Shown one piece after another: positions 1 through 10,374 of a stretch of 64,000 bases of DNA. The stretch spans positions 169,705,905 through 169,769,904 of the forward strand of contig BTPG01000007.1 in the NCBI GenBank assembly GCA_036245525.1, read 5' to 3'. A program made the translations under genes and the position numbers. A model generated the notes under the pieces. It did not search any database. It had not been told where the DNA came from and saw nothing but the letters and a program-made list of their open reading frames with translations. Each line of letters starts with the position of its first letter. The first letter of the stretch is position 1. Source of the DNA: Semisulcospira habei. Its lineage: Eukaryota > Mollusca > Gastropoda > Semisulcospiridae.

Positions 1-1380
1 TGACTCACTGTAATGCATTTATATCTTAGTGCACAATATATAACAAAGAAGGGGGAAGAATTTTAGTGTGAGTGTAGAAAGTAGACATTGTATCATGTAT
101 GTTGGTGTATATTTTTTAGGCTGTACTTAATCTGTACTTTTGAAAAGTTCTTTCTTTCTTATTATAAGTTTTATTTCTTATTATTTTTGTATTTATGTAT
201 TTTATTTTAGGTTCGGGGGCGGGGCCTTTTGGGTTGCTAGATTTGTGTAGTGACCAGAAAGATGAGAATTTTTGTTGCGTTTATTATTTATTTAATTTTT
301 TTTCCACAAAAAAAAACCTACTAGTACTACTACTAGAAACAGAAATTTATGAGTAGTTTATTTTTTTCTTCTTTATTTGTTGGATGTTTCTTTTTATCTT
401 GCTGCTTATGTAAAATATATATTAAGCTGTAACAATAAAATCAAGGAAAACGACGTGTGGCTTATAAAACGTTTAAGTGACAGAATTTTCTGTTCCGGAC
501 ATGAGAATGGAGACAGACAGACTTTCCCTGTCGATATATGAAGCTAGTTTTGAAGCGTGTTCATCGGCAAACTTTAAGTAAAACTGAAAAAGTTTGTCAT
601 CCAAAAGTAAAAATTCAAAAGATTATTTCTGCCATTCCACTGCAATTACACCTTGCACAAAATTTAATCAGACCATAAGTTTTTATTTTGTAAATTGGCC
701 TCATCTGTCTGACTTCAAAATTCTCACGTCTGAAACACGTTTTCTGCCAGTCGCAGGCAGCCATATTTGTTTATTGCTACATCATGCAATTATAAACAAA
801 TCGAATTAATGAAATTTCATTTTTTTTAAATGTTGCACCCCAAAAAGAAGCAAGTATATTTTTTAAATGGCAAAAATGACTGCAAGTATGATCATCTGTC
901 TTTAAATTCTTCAGGCAAAACATAATTTTAAACATAAATTTATTTTTGCTTTGAAAATTAACACAATTGATGTCATGCTAATTCAAATCAATCTTTGTGC
1001 TTACGAGTCTTCACTTCATATCTTTTATGTTAAGTTTGAATGTTTCATGGACTGTATTTTTAAATAATGCATTACGTTAATGGCTTTATGTATGTCCCAA
1101 TCAGGACTGTTTTGGGTAAAATTTCAAAAACAGCAGAACTACGTTATATAAGTATGACCCTTTAGTCTTCCAAAACAGTCAATTAGAGAGACAGCACATG
1201 CTTTAGTTGATACAGGGTAAACTAGAAAATTATAAAAGTATGTAGAGACTATTAGAACAGTTTTTATTTGTCAATGATACATACAAATTTGATTATTTTC
1301 ATCATCAATACATGTTATGGAACATAGCAAAATACTTTCACTAGAGATTTTGATAATCTTACTCTTACTGACTCTTAGCA
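1..1380. other. AT-rich stretch without recognised gene
   Basis: No open frame here looks like a protein family and no repeat family of this window is present. I see nothing to annotate. Confidence 0.5.
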
Positions 1381-1741
1381 AGATTTGAAAAATACACGGT
1401 GGGTAAATTGGCAGCGACTGCCAATTTAAAGGAGCGACAAAACATACAACCTCACTAACTTATTAAGACAACATCAAGGAGAACAAAGTCATTTTGAATG
1501 ATAGTGTTTTTTTGTTATTATAATTAATTTTATTTATTTATTTATGCAATTTAATTTACAAACAAAAAAGTTCACAGGAAACAGAGACAAGCAACAAGCT
1601 GGCTTATATAAGCTTGTCCCTGTGCCAGTGATTTACAAAGTACTTTTGGCGAAACATCTGATTTACATATAGAAAAAAAAAGAATAAATAAACAGAATTA
1701 TAAAAAATATGAGCAGAATTATAAAAAATATGAATAAGACA

Positions 1742-1742
<1 letters not shown>

Positions 1743-1823
<81 letters not shown>
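1743..1823. repeat. (TA)n microsatellite
   Basis: About 40 uninterrupted TA units. Confidence 0.97.
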
Positions 1824-1828
<5 letters not shown>

Positions 1829-1840
1829 TTTTCCAGTACA

Positions 1841-2236
1841 TTGATTGATTGATTGTACATTGCTTAACGTCCCGACAGCAACAAGGCTTTCTCAGGACGT
1901 GCCTGCACTGCTTGTGAAAAAAAAAAAAATAAACAGAACATTGAATGTATGTCGCCAGCCGGTCAAATACGTTAAATAAACCTAACACAAGGGGCTAAAT
2001 AAAGCTAAGACCATTTAGCAACACACATCCAATATCAAGAGCTACATGTACAGGCAGTGCAGACAGTAGGGAGAGTTTTAAAAAGGCAAATACAGGTGAA
2101 TGGACCTCGGGTAGACAGAAGCACGTGCCCCAGAATAGAGAGAAAAACCCACCCTGTGGGGCTGACCAGGGTGACCCTGGGAACTAAAAAATACCTAACC
2201 CCACCCAAGTCCCCCAGGGCAGACCCAGGTGGGTTT
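1841..2236 (-). mobile_element. short retroposon, family T (full length, copy A)
   Basis: About 395 bp. Read on the minus strand it begins CCCACCTGGGTCTGCCC and ends in GGGACGTTAAGCAATGTAC followed by a (CAAT)n tail, which is a typical tail for LINE-mobilised elements. The same unit recurs at 9106-9936, 9343-9732, 59585-59950 and 60027-60400, with partial copies near 5034-5366, 22236 and 36294. No coding domain is recognised. Whether it is a SINE or a LINE 3' piece cannot be told here; no tRNA-like head is visible. Confidence 0.75.
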
Positions 2237-2709
2237 TTTTTTTTTTTCCAGTACAATATGATGGTGTAAGAAAGTACCGAGTAGTAAGTATGCCCAAACA
2301 TTTTGCGATAGCAGCGATATGGGGAGAGTATTGAGAAATGAACAGGAAAATCCATGCAACATTCTGTAAGGCCTTACATCTTTTTAAGCAATATTACTTA
2401 TATCCAATTGTAATAGTGCTGACGAGATAGTTCTTCACTAATTAATGCACACAGTGACACTTTAATGTAAAGATAGTATATATCTGCCTTTTTTTGCTCC
2501 CCTACCCCCTAAACTGAAAAAAATATTCAAATTAGCTTTTTGTTACACATCCTCAAGCATTTAAAGAAAATACAAAATAAATTTAATATTTTGAGTGATA
2601 CAATAAAGTATGAACATATTGATATTCAAATCTTCTTACAAGCCACAATCCTCATGATTGCCTTAGTTTCTAATATTTATCTCAAATTATCATAACACTA
2701 CCATCCAGT

Positions 2710-4954
2710 TCAGCATAAATAAGGATCATCTTCATCATTACACTCATGTGGGTGCAGTGGAGATTGCAAAGCAGTTAAATTGTTACAAATTTTCCAAATC
2801 TTTGACACATTTGCTTTCATTGAGCCTGTCAGGTTATGGAGAACCTTGAAGTTCTTTACTCTTTCCATGTGCCGCTCAACATGAATGCGAACATTTGCAA
2901 TACGTCTAGTTAACAGTATATCTTTTGTCCCCATTTGTTTTTTACTGTCTTTTCTTGGTGGTACAATCACTTCTATCCCTTTTGGAGTTGTCAAATCTGA
3001 TATTAGAAAACCTTTATCTCCCATTATTGCATCTCCGGGCTCACACTTGTCAAGAATTCCAGACTTCTGCACTATCTGTTTGTCACTAATTGATCCTGAC
3101 CACAGATCAGACACGAAAGATACAACACCATTTGGAGTTATACCAACTAAAGCTTTCCAGGTCATGTGCGTTTTATATTGACTGTACATTAGTGACCTGT
3201 CTGCTAATGAACGAGGCGTCTCGGTAAACAATTCTGTGCAGTCTATTACCACTCTAGTGCGAGGGAAAGATCTGCGAAAGTCAGCAGGCATTGTGGCATT
3301 TATTTGACCTCGAGTAGGCCAATATATCAAAAATGACAAGTGTACATACAAATGATTGATCCACTTGTTGATGACTCTAGAGCAGGTAGCCTTCGAAATT
3401 GAAAATCGAAAGCTCAAGTCTTCCAAGACCAATCCTAGCTTGAGACGCATTAGGGTCATCAGAAACTGATCAATACGCCTCAATGAAGTTGTTGCACTGG
3501 TATTGTCGCTCTCATTAATTGGTGGGATCTCATCAAATAGTGCTAACATAGTCTGAGAATCTTTAAAGCCAGTATACAATCGTACAGTCTTTTCACAGCT
3601 AATAATATGTTCATACCGAAGTGGATTAAAATCACTTTCAAAGTCAGTCTGTGTTCCTTGATGTTTACCAAAGGCACATCGCAAAAGTGTTGGCTGCGTT
3701 TGAGTTACTGCGTTCTCAAACGTTGTGTCTGTTGAACATGATGCTGTCTGGTGTGTCGGTTTGAAAATTGTTTCAATGTTGACTGGACCACAGTAATCGT
3801 GTAGAAGAACTGAAAATGCAGGCAGTGCACAGTCTGCCTGCTGAGCTGTTGCTTGCTCTTCGTTAAGTGCAGATTCAGATTCCAATGCAGGTGTAGGGAA
3901 AGATAAACTTTCATCATCTTTATTGCCAAGTAATACCCCATGATCAATTTCGCAACCACCTGTATTCTCTGTCACCTGCACACCCACACAAAGAAAGATG
4001 TTATTAATTTTATGCCTTTGGTCTTAAAAATATTTACTAGCACTGTATCAGCAATACCGTTAATTTAGTATCAGTTTTCTAACTTAATACTAAAATGAAA
4101 CATAAACCTAAAAGAATACATTCCTATGATTCATACAATATTAGTTGAAATTAAATTAGTTAAAATAAATTTTAACAAAAACGAAACAGACATATGCACA
4201 CTCAGTGTTTAAATCGTTCAGAAACTGAGAACGAAACAAGAACTAAAATAGTTTGGTTCGCCGAACAAAAATGAAAACTAAAATATGAAAGAAAAAAAAA
4301 GATTATAAAATAAAACAATGTAACATTGTGAATACATACAACATCATTGAATTTAAGCAAAATGGATGCACTGGATTGGTCATGAATATTTTTTTAAAAA
4401 TGAAGACAAGTTCTTAATGAATTAGGCAAATGAATAAACAAATTAATAAAATATATAAGTAGAATTATAAAAGTTTTAAAAAAAATCAAGCGCTAAGATG
4501 CTCTTTTAGATAATTTTTAAATCAACTCAACAAAAATCAGTTCTAGGCTACATCACAAACAATTCAATCAATGTGAATGTCTGATGTTTTGTTGGAAAGT
4601 TTCAAAGAATCACACACAAACACGCACACATGCAAGATGAATAAGAGTAAGACTTACAGAGCTCTGCTTGAAAATTCTATTCGGGAAAACTGAAGGCACA
4701 TCATCACCGGTAGAAGGTCCTTTTCTTCCTACGAAGTGTTCTGAACACAAGACGGGGTACTTCACAGTGTTGTAATCTTTACGAACAAGCCGCAGCCGCC
4801 GCTCCCATGCTGTCCTGAGAATCTTGTTTTTTGGTAATCTGTGTAGCTTAACAACACGTCTGTCGATCACTTTACCACGGTAATTTTTGCAAATAACACA
4901 ATATTGCAGCCCTCCCCCAGATACTTTTTTCTTCCGTGACTCCATGTCTGCCAT
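2710..4954 (-). CDS. THAP-domain DDE transposase (two exons, intact)
   Basis: DDE transposase of a cut-and-paste DNA transposon, with an N-terminal THAP zinc finger for DNA binding. Exon 1 is 4954-4658 (99 aa): zinc ligands C19, C22, C70, H73, the invariant W50 and a VPSVFP motif at 86-91 like the AVPTIF box of THAP domains. The donor GTAAGT starts at 4657 and the acceptor TGCAG ends at 3976. The intron is phase 0 and exon 2 is 3975-2710 (421 aa). Exon 2 carries a helix-turn-helix region (about residues 270-310 of the 520) and the DDE_Tnp_4 fold: D344 in VVIDCTE, D419 in IMGDKGF, E466 in HVERHMERVK. There is no internal stop and all catalytic residues are present, so it may be a recent or active copy. 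THAP plus DDE_Tnp_4 fits ISL2EU/Harbinger-like transposons; the YqaJ nuclease that I recall accompanying ISL2EU is not visible. The start MADMES is chosen because it precedes the zinc finger by 18 residues. Confidence 0.88.
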
Positions 4955-5033
4955 ACCGGAACTAGTCGTTGTGTTTCTTTTACAGAAGAGCAGAGGCAGA
5001 TAACTCCAATTTACCGCTTCTTGCAACAGGTAG

Positions 5034-5365
5034 GGTAGACAGAAACACATGCCACAGAATAGAAAGGAAACCCACCCTGTGGGGCTGACCATGGTGACCC
5101 TGGGAACTAAAAAGTAGTTAACCCCACCCAAGTCGACCAGGGCAGACCCGGGTGGGGGAACATCCAATATCAAGAGCTACAGGCAGTGCAGACAGTAGGA
5201 AGAGTTTTAAAAAGGCAAATATAGGTGAATGGACCTCGGGTAGACAGAAACACAGGCCCAAAATAGAGAAGAAAACCCACCCTGTGGGGCTGACCAGGGT
5301 GACCCTGGGAACTAAAAAGTAGTCAACCCCACCCAAGTCCCCCAGGGCAGACCCGGGTGGGGCCG

Positions 5366-5366
<1 letters not shown>
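5034..5366 (-). mobile_element. two partial family-T retroposons (B and C)
   Basis: The 5' parts of two family-T copies joined head to tail: B at 5034-5157 and C at 5158-5366. They match the corresponding part of the nested pair at 9607-9936. B stops abruptly at 5034 with no tail, which marks the edge of a duplicated segment and not a natural element end. Confidence 0.75.

Positions 5367-5454
<88 letters not shown>
5367..5454. repeat. (GA)n microsatellite
   Basis: Uninterrupted GA array between retroposon C and the LINE 3' end. Confidence 0.97.
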
Positions 5455-5458
<4 letters not shown>

Positions 5459-5555
5459 TTAATTGTTCAGACAAAATGTCCATACAATGGAGTGAGACAT
5501 TACATAATTTATAATTCAGGTGTACATAAAAGCCATATGGCGATGTTTAAATCAA

Positions 5556-5594
<39 letters not shown>

Positions 5595-6019
5595 CCATTC
5601 GATCTACGCCAGCACATAATAGCCACTTTTGACCTACATGTAAAATGCGGTATCCAAATCCAGGCCACAGCCGTGTACCACACAGACCAGGTCGGAGTAA
5701 GAACCACAGTTTGCACGTGGAATCATACAAGCATGCTGCTACGGAGTTTAAATGCATGGAATACAAATCTTGCTAAATCGGCAATAGACTGCGGGTTAGT
5801 AGTGTCTAGGATACACAGTTCTTTCTTTTTGAGTTCCATAAGGTCAAACTTACATAGGTATTTGACACGCAGTTCATCATAGAATGGACAATAAAACATA
5901 AAGTGATTTTCATCTTCCGCAGCCTTGGCACACAATGCACACACTTTCGTTACAACATTGGCAGTACTATATCTTTGTTTGTTACTTTGCAATTCGGTTA
6001 TGCCAAGTCTAAATTTGGG
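5455..6019 (-). pseudogene. 3' end of L1-like LINE ORF2 (fragment)
   Basis: Encodes the last 90 or so residues of the same ORF2 seen at 10375-10920, including a CALC(x8)H(x4)C zinc-knuckle-like motif, followed by the 3' untranslated part with a (CA)n run at 5560-5593. Cut off at 6019 by a G-rich run and another GA array. Part of the duplicated segment. Confidence 0.8.
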
Positions 6020-6047
6020 GGTGGGGTGGTGGTGAGTTGGGGGGGGG

Positions 6048-6049
<2 letters not shown>

Positions 6050-6133
<84 letters not shown>
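6050..6133. repeat. (GA)n microsatellite
   Basis: Preceded by a run of G. Confidence 0.97.
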
Positions 6134-6135
<2 letters not shown>

Positions 6136-6260
6136 ATTTTCTCACTCCATCGATTTTTCTTCAGTCTAAAAACACAAGCCTTTAAACGACATCGATTTCT
6201 TACAGCCAGATCTAAAAGTGGCCTCAAGGGAGGTAAGTGCCAGTCTTCAAACACTTTTTG
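6134..6260. repeat. GA-adjacent repeat family R, copy 1
   Basis: Begins immediately after a GA array. It shares TTCAGTCTAAAAACACAAGC, CAGATCTAAAAGTGGC and CAAGGGAGGTAAGTG with 24247-24375 and 30946-31095, both of which also start directly after a GA array. No coding content is recognised; probably the end of an unidentified retroelement. Confidence 0.65.
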
Positions 6261-6446
6261 TCTTCCGTGGAAGTTTTTGCATTGTAGGGTTTTGAAGCAC
6301 AGTCACTCAACACCGAAAATCCATTAGAACAGTCATCAATACTCTCAGTAAGTTATGGGCCGCCATGAACCACGGTCATGATTACAAACAAGCACAATTC
6401 TGTCACATTGTCAGATTTCGAACAAAACTGTAGACTACCCCAAAGC

Positions 6447-6534
6447 GCTAAAGGTCATCGGGCTGACGTCGGGCGCCGTTGGCCCACGCACGGCCTTGCG
6501 CGGGCCAACGGCGGACGACATCGGCCCGATTGCA
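6447..6534. repeat. GC-rich imperfect hairpin
   Basis: Arms built around GCCGTTGGCCC and GGGCCAACGGC, extending outward through GTCGGGC/GCCCGAT-like steps. A related palindrome lies at 38755-38818. Confidence 0.8.
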
Positions 6535-6562
6535 TTTTGCGCAATGGGACACTGCCTCGAGT

Positions 6563-6670
6563 AATGAAAACCCCACTGTCACTCCTTGTGATACGCGTCC
6601 TGAAACCCTTAGTCGTTTCCTTTAAATTCTGGAAGTGGCAGTGGGGTTTTACAGGGTGCGTGAAGTATGA
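6563..6670. repeat. inverted pair related to the 30-kb palindromic satellite
   Basis: AAAACCCCACTGTCACTCC and GTGGCAGTGGGGTTTT face each other. The same words (CCTGAAA, CCCCGCTGTCATTCC) form the satellite at 30057-30660. Confidence 0.65.
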
Positions 6671-6710
6671 CTCTCATAAAAAAAAAAGATATCTGCACAT
6701 TCGCTTCCCT

Positions 6711-6875
6711 TTAACTGCCAATAATATATAAACGGAGTTGCTGGGGCTCATGAGGATCTGTGCCTCCTGCTGACACCATTTTGTACCCATGGTCTTCGGC
6801 CGGCCGGGACGCTGACTCAGAATTAACAGAGGTTTCAGAAACACGATCTGCGTCCATTGGCAGTACAGGGGTTAA
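6711..6875. mobile_element. hairpin family H1, half copy
   Basis: Keeps one arm (GGGGCTCATGAGGATC, then CCTCCTGCTGACACCA) and the right terminus ending GGCAGTACAGGGG followed by TTAA at 6872-6875. TTAACTGCC at 6711 may be the decayed left end. Confidence 0.55.
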
Positions 6876-7086
6876 TACAGGAAACTTGATGACTGTGCAG
6901 TTTTTCAGGGTGTGAACCTATACGTGAGAGTCTATTCACGAGCCTGTGGACTGAAGCAGCAACTATCAACCCTAAGCTGCGCTATCTACATGAGAGCCGG
7001 AGAAACGTGATAAGTTTTTACGACGAGATCTGCCACCGCTAACTTTTTGTAATCTGAAAATGCTCTTGACAAAATCCCGATCAAAA

Positions 7087-7189
7087 GCAACGTGATAAAT
7101 AATTGTGCGCTAGTCTGTGATTTTGGACCTTTCGACCGGTCCAAAATGACAGATCAGCACAAAAAGTATGATAGAAGTTATCACGTTGC
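7087..7189. repeat. nested palindromes (family H3 core inside an outer hairpin)
   Basis: Outer arms AGCAACGTGATAA and TTATCACGTTGCT enclose the H3 core (GTCTGTGATTTTGGACC and its inverse). Confidence 0.8.
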
Positions 7190-7481
7190 TTAAAGTAACC
7201 CTTAAAAAGTGCGATCAACTTTAATGGCAAGCACATTATTATATAATACAATTTTTATTGCTGACAAGTAGAACATCAGTCTATATTCGGTGCAACGAAA
7301 ATTAAAGCTTCCATACAACCAAAGTGCATTCAAGTCCGGATAAGAAGAACTCCAGGTGATGCTAAAAATCACTTCTTAATGAGAGTTTGTATGAAGCAGA
7401 TTGTGAAGAAAAGAAAAATGATTGAGGGAAACCAAGCACTGTGAGTGTTGTGTATTGTGTGTGTGTGGTGTGTGTGTGTGG

Positions 7482-7553
7482 TGTGAGTGAGTGAGTGAGT
7501 GAGTGAGTGAGTGAGTGAGTGAGTGAGTGAGTGAGTGAGTGAGTGAGCGAAAG

Positions 7554-7616
<63 letters not shown>
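7482..7616. repeat. (GAGT)n followed by (GA)n
   Basis: About 16 GAGT units, then about 28 GA units, preceded by (GT)n-like sequence. Confidence 0.96.
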
Positions 7617-7619
<3 letters not shown>

Positions 7620-7884
7620 CCTTATCACACACCAATCGCAGACCGATGGCAGGCAGGCGGCTGAAAAAACCACCACATGAAACGGAAATGGTGGCAGCAT
7701 CTACAGCCAACCTGGTACCCTGGCTACAATCCTATTGCTAAGGTGATTCTCCCACAACCCACCCCACCCCCACCCCTCCCCCATCCCCCCACATGCATAC
7801 AGCTACTGGTATTGCACTGTTTGCAGTACCGGTGGCTGCATGCACAGGAGGATTGTCGAAACACAACAAGCAGAACATGAATCC

Positions 7885-8066
7885 AAGAGGCATAGATCTT
7901 CATGAGCCACCACAGTCGCGGGGGCTCTTCAGGCTCTATGCCTCTTGCTGACACCACTTTATATCCATGAGTCTTTGACGGCTGGGGCTCTTTGGTGCTG
8001 AACTAACAGAGATTTCAGACACGCAAATAAGCACCCGCTGGCAGTGAAGGGATCAAATCGTGACAG
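7885..8066. mobile_element. hairpin family H1, diverged copy
   Basis: Hairpin core at 7885-7948, then the family's conserved right flank (CTGACACCACTTT and CTGGCAGTGAAGGGA). The expected TTAA is TCAA here. Confidence 0.65.
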
Positions 8067-8099
8067 CCATTTATGCTGGACTCGTGACAGACTCTCCGG

Positions 8100-8650
8100 T
8101 TCATCCGTGGTTTGTGAAAAATATTCCCAAAAGATTAGGGATGGATTCGAGCTAAATTTATTTCTGTGCGTCTGCTTTGTCTAACAAAAAGAAGGCAATA
8201 CGATATGACGTCACGATTGCGGCTCGCTAGCTAGGAGCCTTAAAAAAACCTGTTTGTCGCAAACATCTTACCAGCAAAGATCTTACTCATTTAAAAATTA
8301 TATTCGCTTTCCGTGGACCGCCCAAAAGAAGTGGCCTTTTCCTAAGCGAGAGAGATAATTGAAAAGGTGTAACCAGGCTGTTTTTCAAGCTGCACGGACG
8401 TGTTTGCTTTCCGGATAAAAACACGATCCGTATTTTGCGTCAAAGCCGCGAGAAACTGATTTCCTGTCGACAACGCGCGATCTTGCCATTGATTGGTCCG
8501 AAGCAAACCAATTGTATAATGACATTTGTCACGTGAGATTTTGACGATAGCGGCAAGTGAGCAGATTTGAGACGACTGAACTTTGTGTGGTCTGCCATGC
8601 TAAACTTGGACGCTAAGATCAGATCATAATGACCACTAAGCAGATATCAT
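8100..8650. other. no gene recognised
   Basis: Unremarkable composition. No protein family or repeat family of the window was recognised. Confidence 0.4.
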
Positions 8651-8656
8651 GATTAA

Positions 8657-8825
8657 CCCTTTGCCTCAAGAACTAAATGACGACCATTCCATAGAATGGA
8701 CGTCATTTAGTTCTGGAGGAAAAGGGTAAACCTTCAGTGCTGCTGCATGACGAAGCCGTTCGGCGGAAAAGACATGTAACCACGCGTCTTTTTCGCGAGC
8801 GGTATCATCCGTAGCAGCAAATGAG
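8657..8825. mobile_element. TTAA-flanked element with internal hairpin
   Basis: TTAA at 8653-8656, start CCCTTTGCC, end GCAAATGAG, then TTAA at 8826-8829. Arms AACTAAATGACG / CGTCATTTAGTT form a hairpin at 8669-8714. Confidence 0.6.
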
Positions 8826-8836
8826 TTAAAGGGACA

Positions 8837-8899
8837 CTTGTGATTATGGACCTTTCGGCTACAAATTGTAAGATACAAAATCACAAACCAGTACACACG
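8837..8899. repeat. hairpin family H3, decayed
   Basis: TTGTGATTATGGACC and ATACAAAATCACAAACCAG are the two arms of the H3 hairpin, with several mismatches. Confidence 0.6.
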
Positions 8900-9105
8900 T
8901 TATCAAAACCCTTGACACGTTACTTTTCCACTCCGAACAATCGAACAATGGCCAGAACTTGTTTTATTTTACCAGGATGACGCTGATGAATTTTTAAAAA
9001 AGTGTAATTTTCAGCACGATTTCCATCTTTGACAGACTAATTCAATGTCATCAAAGACAGTTTCAGATAACAGAAGTGAAGGGGGGGGGGGGGAGACAGA
9101 GAGAG

Positions 9106-9936
9106 ATTGATTGATTGGTTGATTGTACATTGCTTAACGTCCCGACAGCAACAAGGTTTTCTCAGGACGTGCCTGCACTGCTTGCGGAAAAAAAAAAAAA
9201 CGAAAACAAAAAAACAAAAATAAAAACCCAATTAAACAGAACATTGAATGTATGTCGCCAGCCGGTCAAATACGTTAAATAAACCTAACACATGGGGCCT
9301 AAATAAAGCTAAGACCATTTAGCAACACACATCCAATATCAATTGATTGTTTGATTGTACATTGCTTAACGTCCCGACAGCAACAAGGCTTTCTCAGGAC
9401 GTGCCTGCACTGCTTGTGAAAAAAAAAACTAAACAGAATATTGAATGTATGTCGCCAGCCGGTCCAATACATTAAATAAACCTACGCCATGGGGCCTACA
9501 TAAAGCTAAGACCATTTTAGCAACACACATCCAACATCAAGAGCTACAGGCAGCGCAGACAGTAGGGAGAGTTTTAAAAAAGGCAAATACAGGTGAATGG
9601 ACCAAGGGTAGACAGAAACACATGCCACAGAATAGAAAGGAAACCCACCCTGTGGGGCTGACCATGGTGACCCTGGGAACTAAAAAGTAGTTAACCCCAC
9701 CCAAGTCGACCAGGGCAGACCCGGGTGGGGGAACATCCAATATCAAGAGCTACAGGCAGTGCAGACAGTAGGAAGAGTTTTAAAAAGGCAAATATAGGTG
9801 AATGGACCTCGGGTAGACAGAAACACAGGCCCAAAATAGAGAAGAAAACCCACCCTGTGGGGCTGACCAGGGTGACCCTGGGAACTAAAAAGTAGTCAAC
9901 CCCACCCAAGTCCCCCAGGGCAGACCCGGGTGGGGC
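9106..9936 (-). mobile_element. family-T retroposon split by a second copy of itself
   Basis: The 3' part is 9106-9342 and the 5' part is 9733-9936; together they make one complete family-T element. The interruption is another family-T element (9343-9732). ACATCCAATATCAA is present on both sides (9329-9342 and 9733-9746) as a 14-bp target duplication. This shows the family moves by target-primed insertion. Confidence 0.82.
9343..9732 (-). mobile_element. family-T retroposon, complete, nested
   Basis: 390 bp including a TTGATTGTTTGATTG tail, bounded by the 14-bp duplication of its host element. This is the best-defined copy of the family. Confidence 0.85.
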
Positions 9937-9938
9937 CG

Positions 9939-10016
<78 letters not shown>

Positions 10017-10106
10017 GATGATGAAACGTTTTTATTCAGGATAAAAAGTTTTAGGCATAGCAATGCCTGTCTTCCGAACTGTCCTGAGAGAGAGAGAGAG
10101 AGAGAG
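9939..10106. repeat. (GA)n array interrupted by a 70-bp retroelement tail
   Basis: GA array 9939-10012, then (GAT)4 and 60 bp containing, on the minus strand, an AATAAA signal, then GA again at 10084-10106. The insert is missing from the duplicate at 5367-5454. Confidence 0.85.
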
Positions 10107-10207
10107 TCAGTTAATTGTTCAGACAAAATGTCCATACAATGGAGTGAGACATTACATAATTTATAATTCAGGTGTACATAAAAGCCATATGGCGATGTTT
10201 AAATCAA

Positions 10208-10246
<39 letters not shown>

Positions 10247-10374
10247 CCATTCGATCTACGCCAGCACATAATAGCCACTTTTGACCTACATGTAAAATGC
10301 CGTATCCAAATCCAGGCCACAGCCGTGTACCACACAGACCAGGTCGGAGTAAGAACCACAGTTTGCACGTGGAA

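Larger units (their letters stand above)
1402..5015 (-). mobile_element. candidate full extent of the THAP-DDE transposon
   Basis: GGTAAATTGG at 1402-1411 recurs inverted as CCAATTTACC at 5006-5015, just outside the start codon of the THAP-DDE transposase. The next bases (a short spacer, then CTGCC) also agree between the two ends. This would make a 3.6-kb element that has since gained a (TA)n array and a short retroposon at 1743-2236. I see no clear target duplication, so the left end is uncertain. The left end itself can fold (1404-1428). Confidence 0.35.
5034..6019. repeat. segmental duplication, copy 1 (copy 2 at 9607-10668)
   Basis: From GGGTAGACAGAAAC (5034) to CTAAATTTG (6019) the sequence repeats at 9607-10668. 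Outside the GA array the copies are almost identical: I see one base difference in the LINE-derived part (5648 g, 10300 c). Copy 2 has an extra 70-bp piece with AATAAA inside its GA array. Neither breakpoint has a tail or target duplication. Confidence 0.85.

Noticed and set aside
4610..5173. A 187-residue protein starting in the retroposon upstream of the THAP finger
   Set aside because: The frame is open by chance through family T; the THAP domain starts well at MADMES (4954) and the frame past 4658 reads into the intron.
5034..6019. A LINE 3' transduction explaining the duplicated segment
   Set aside because: The 3' side ends inside a retroposon with no tail, and no target duplication is visible; segmental duplication or an assembly error fits better.
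5357..6170. Frames rich in RE, SL or TH dipeptides near GA and CA arrays (here and at 9930, 15716, 25406, 30739, 60348, 62624)
   Set aside because: Pure microsatellite translation.
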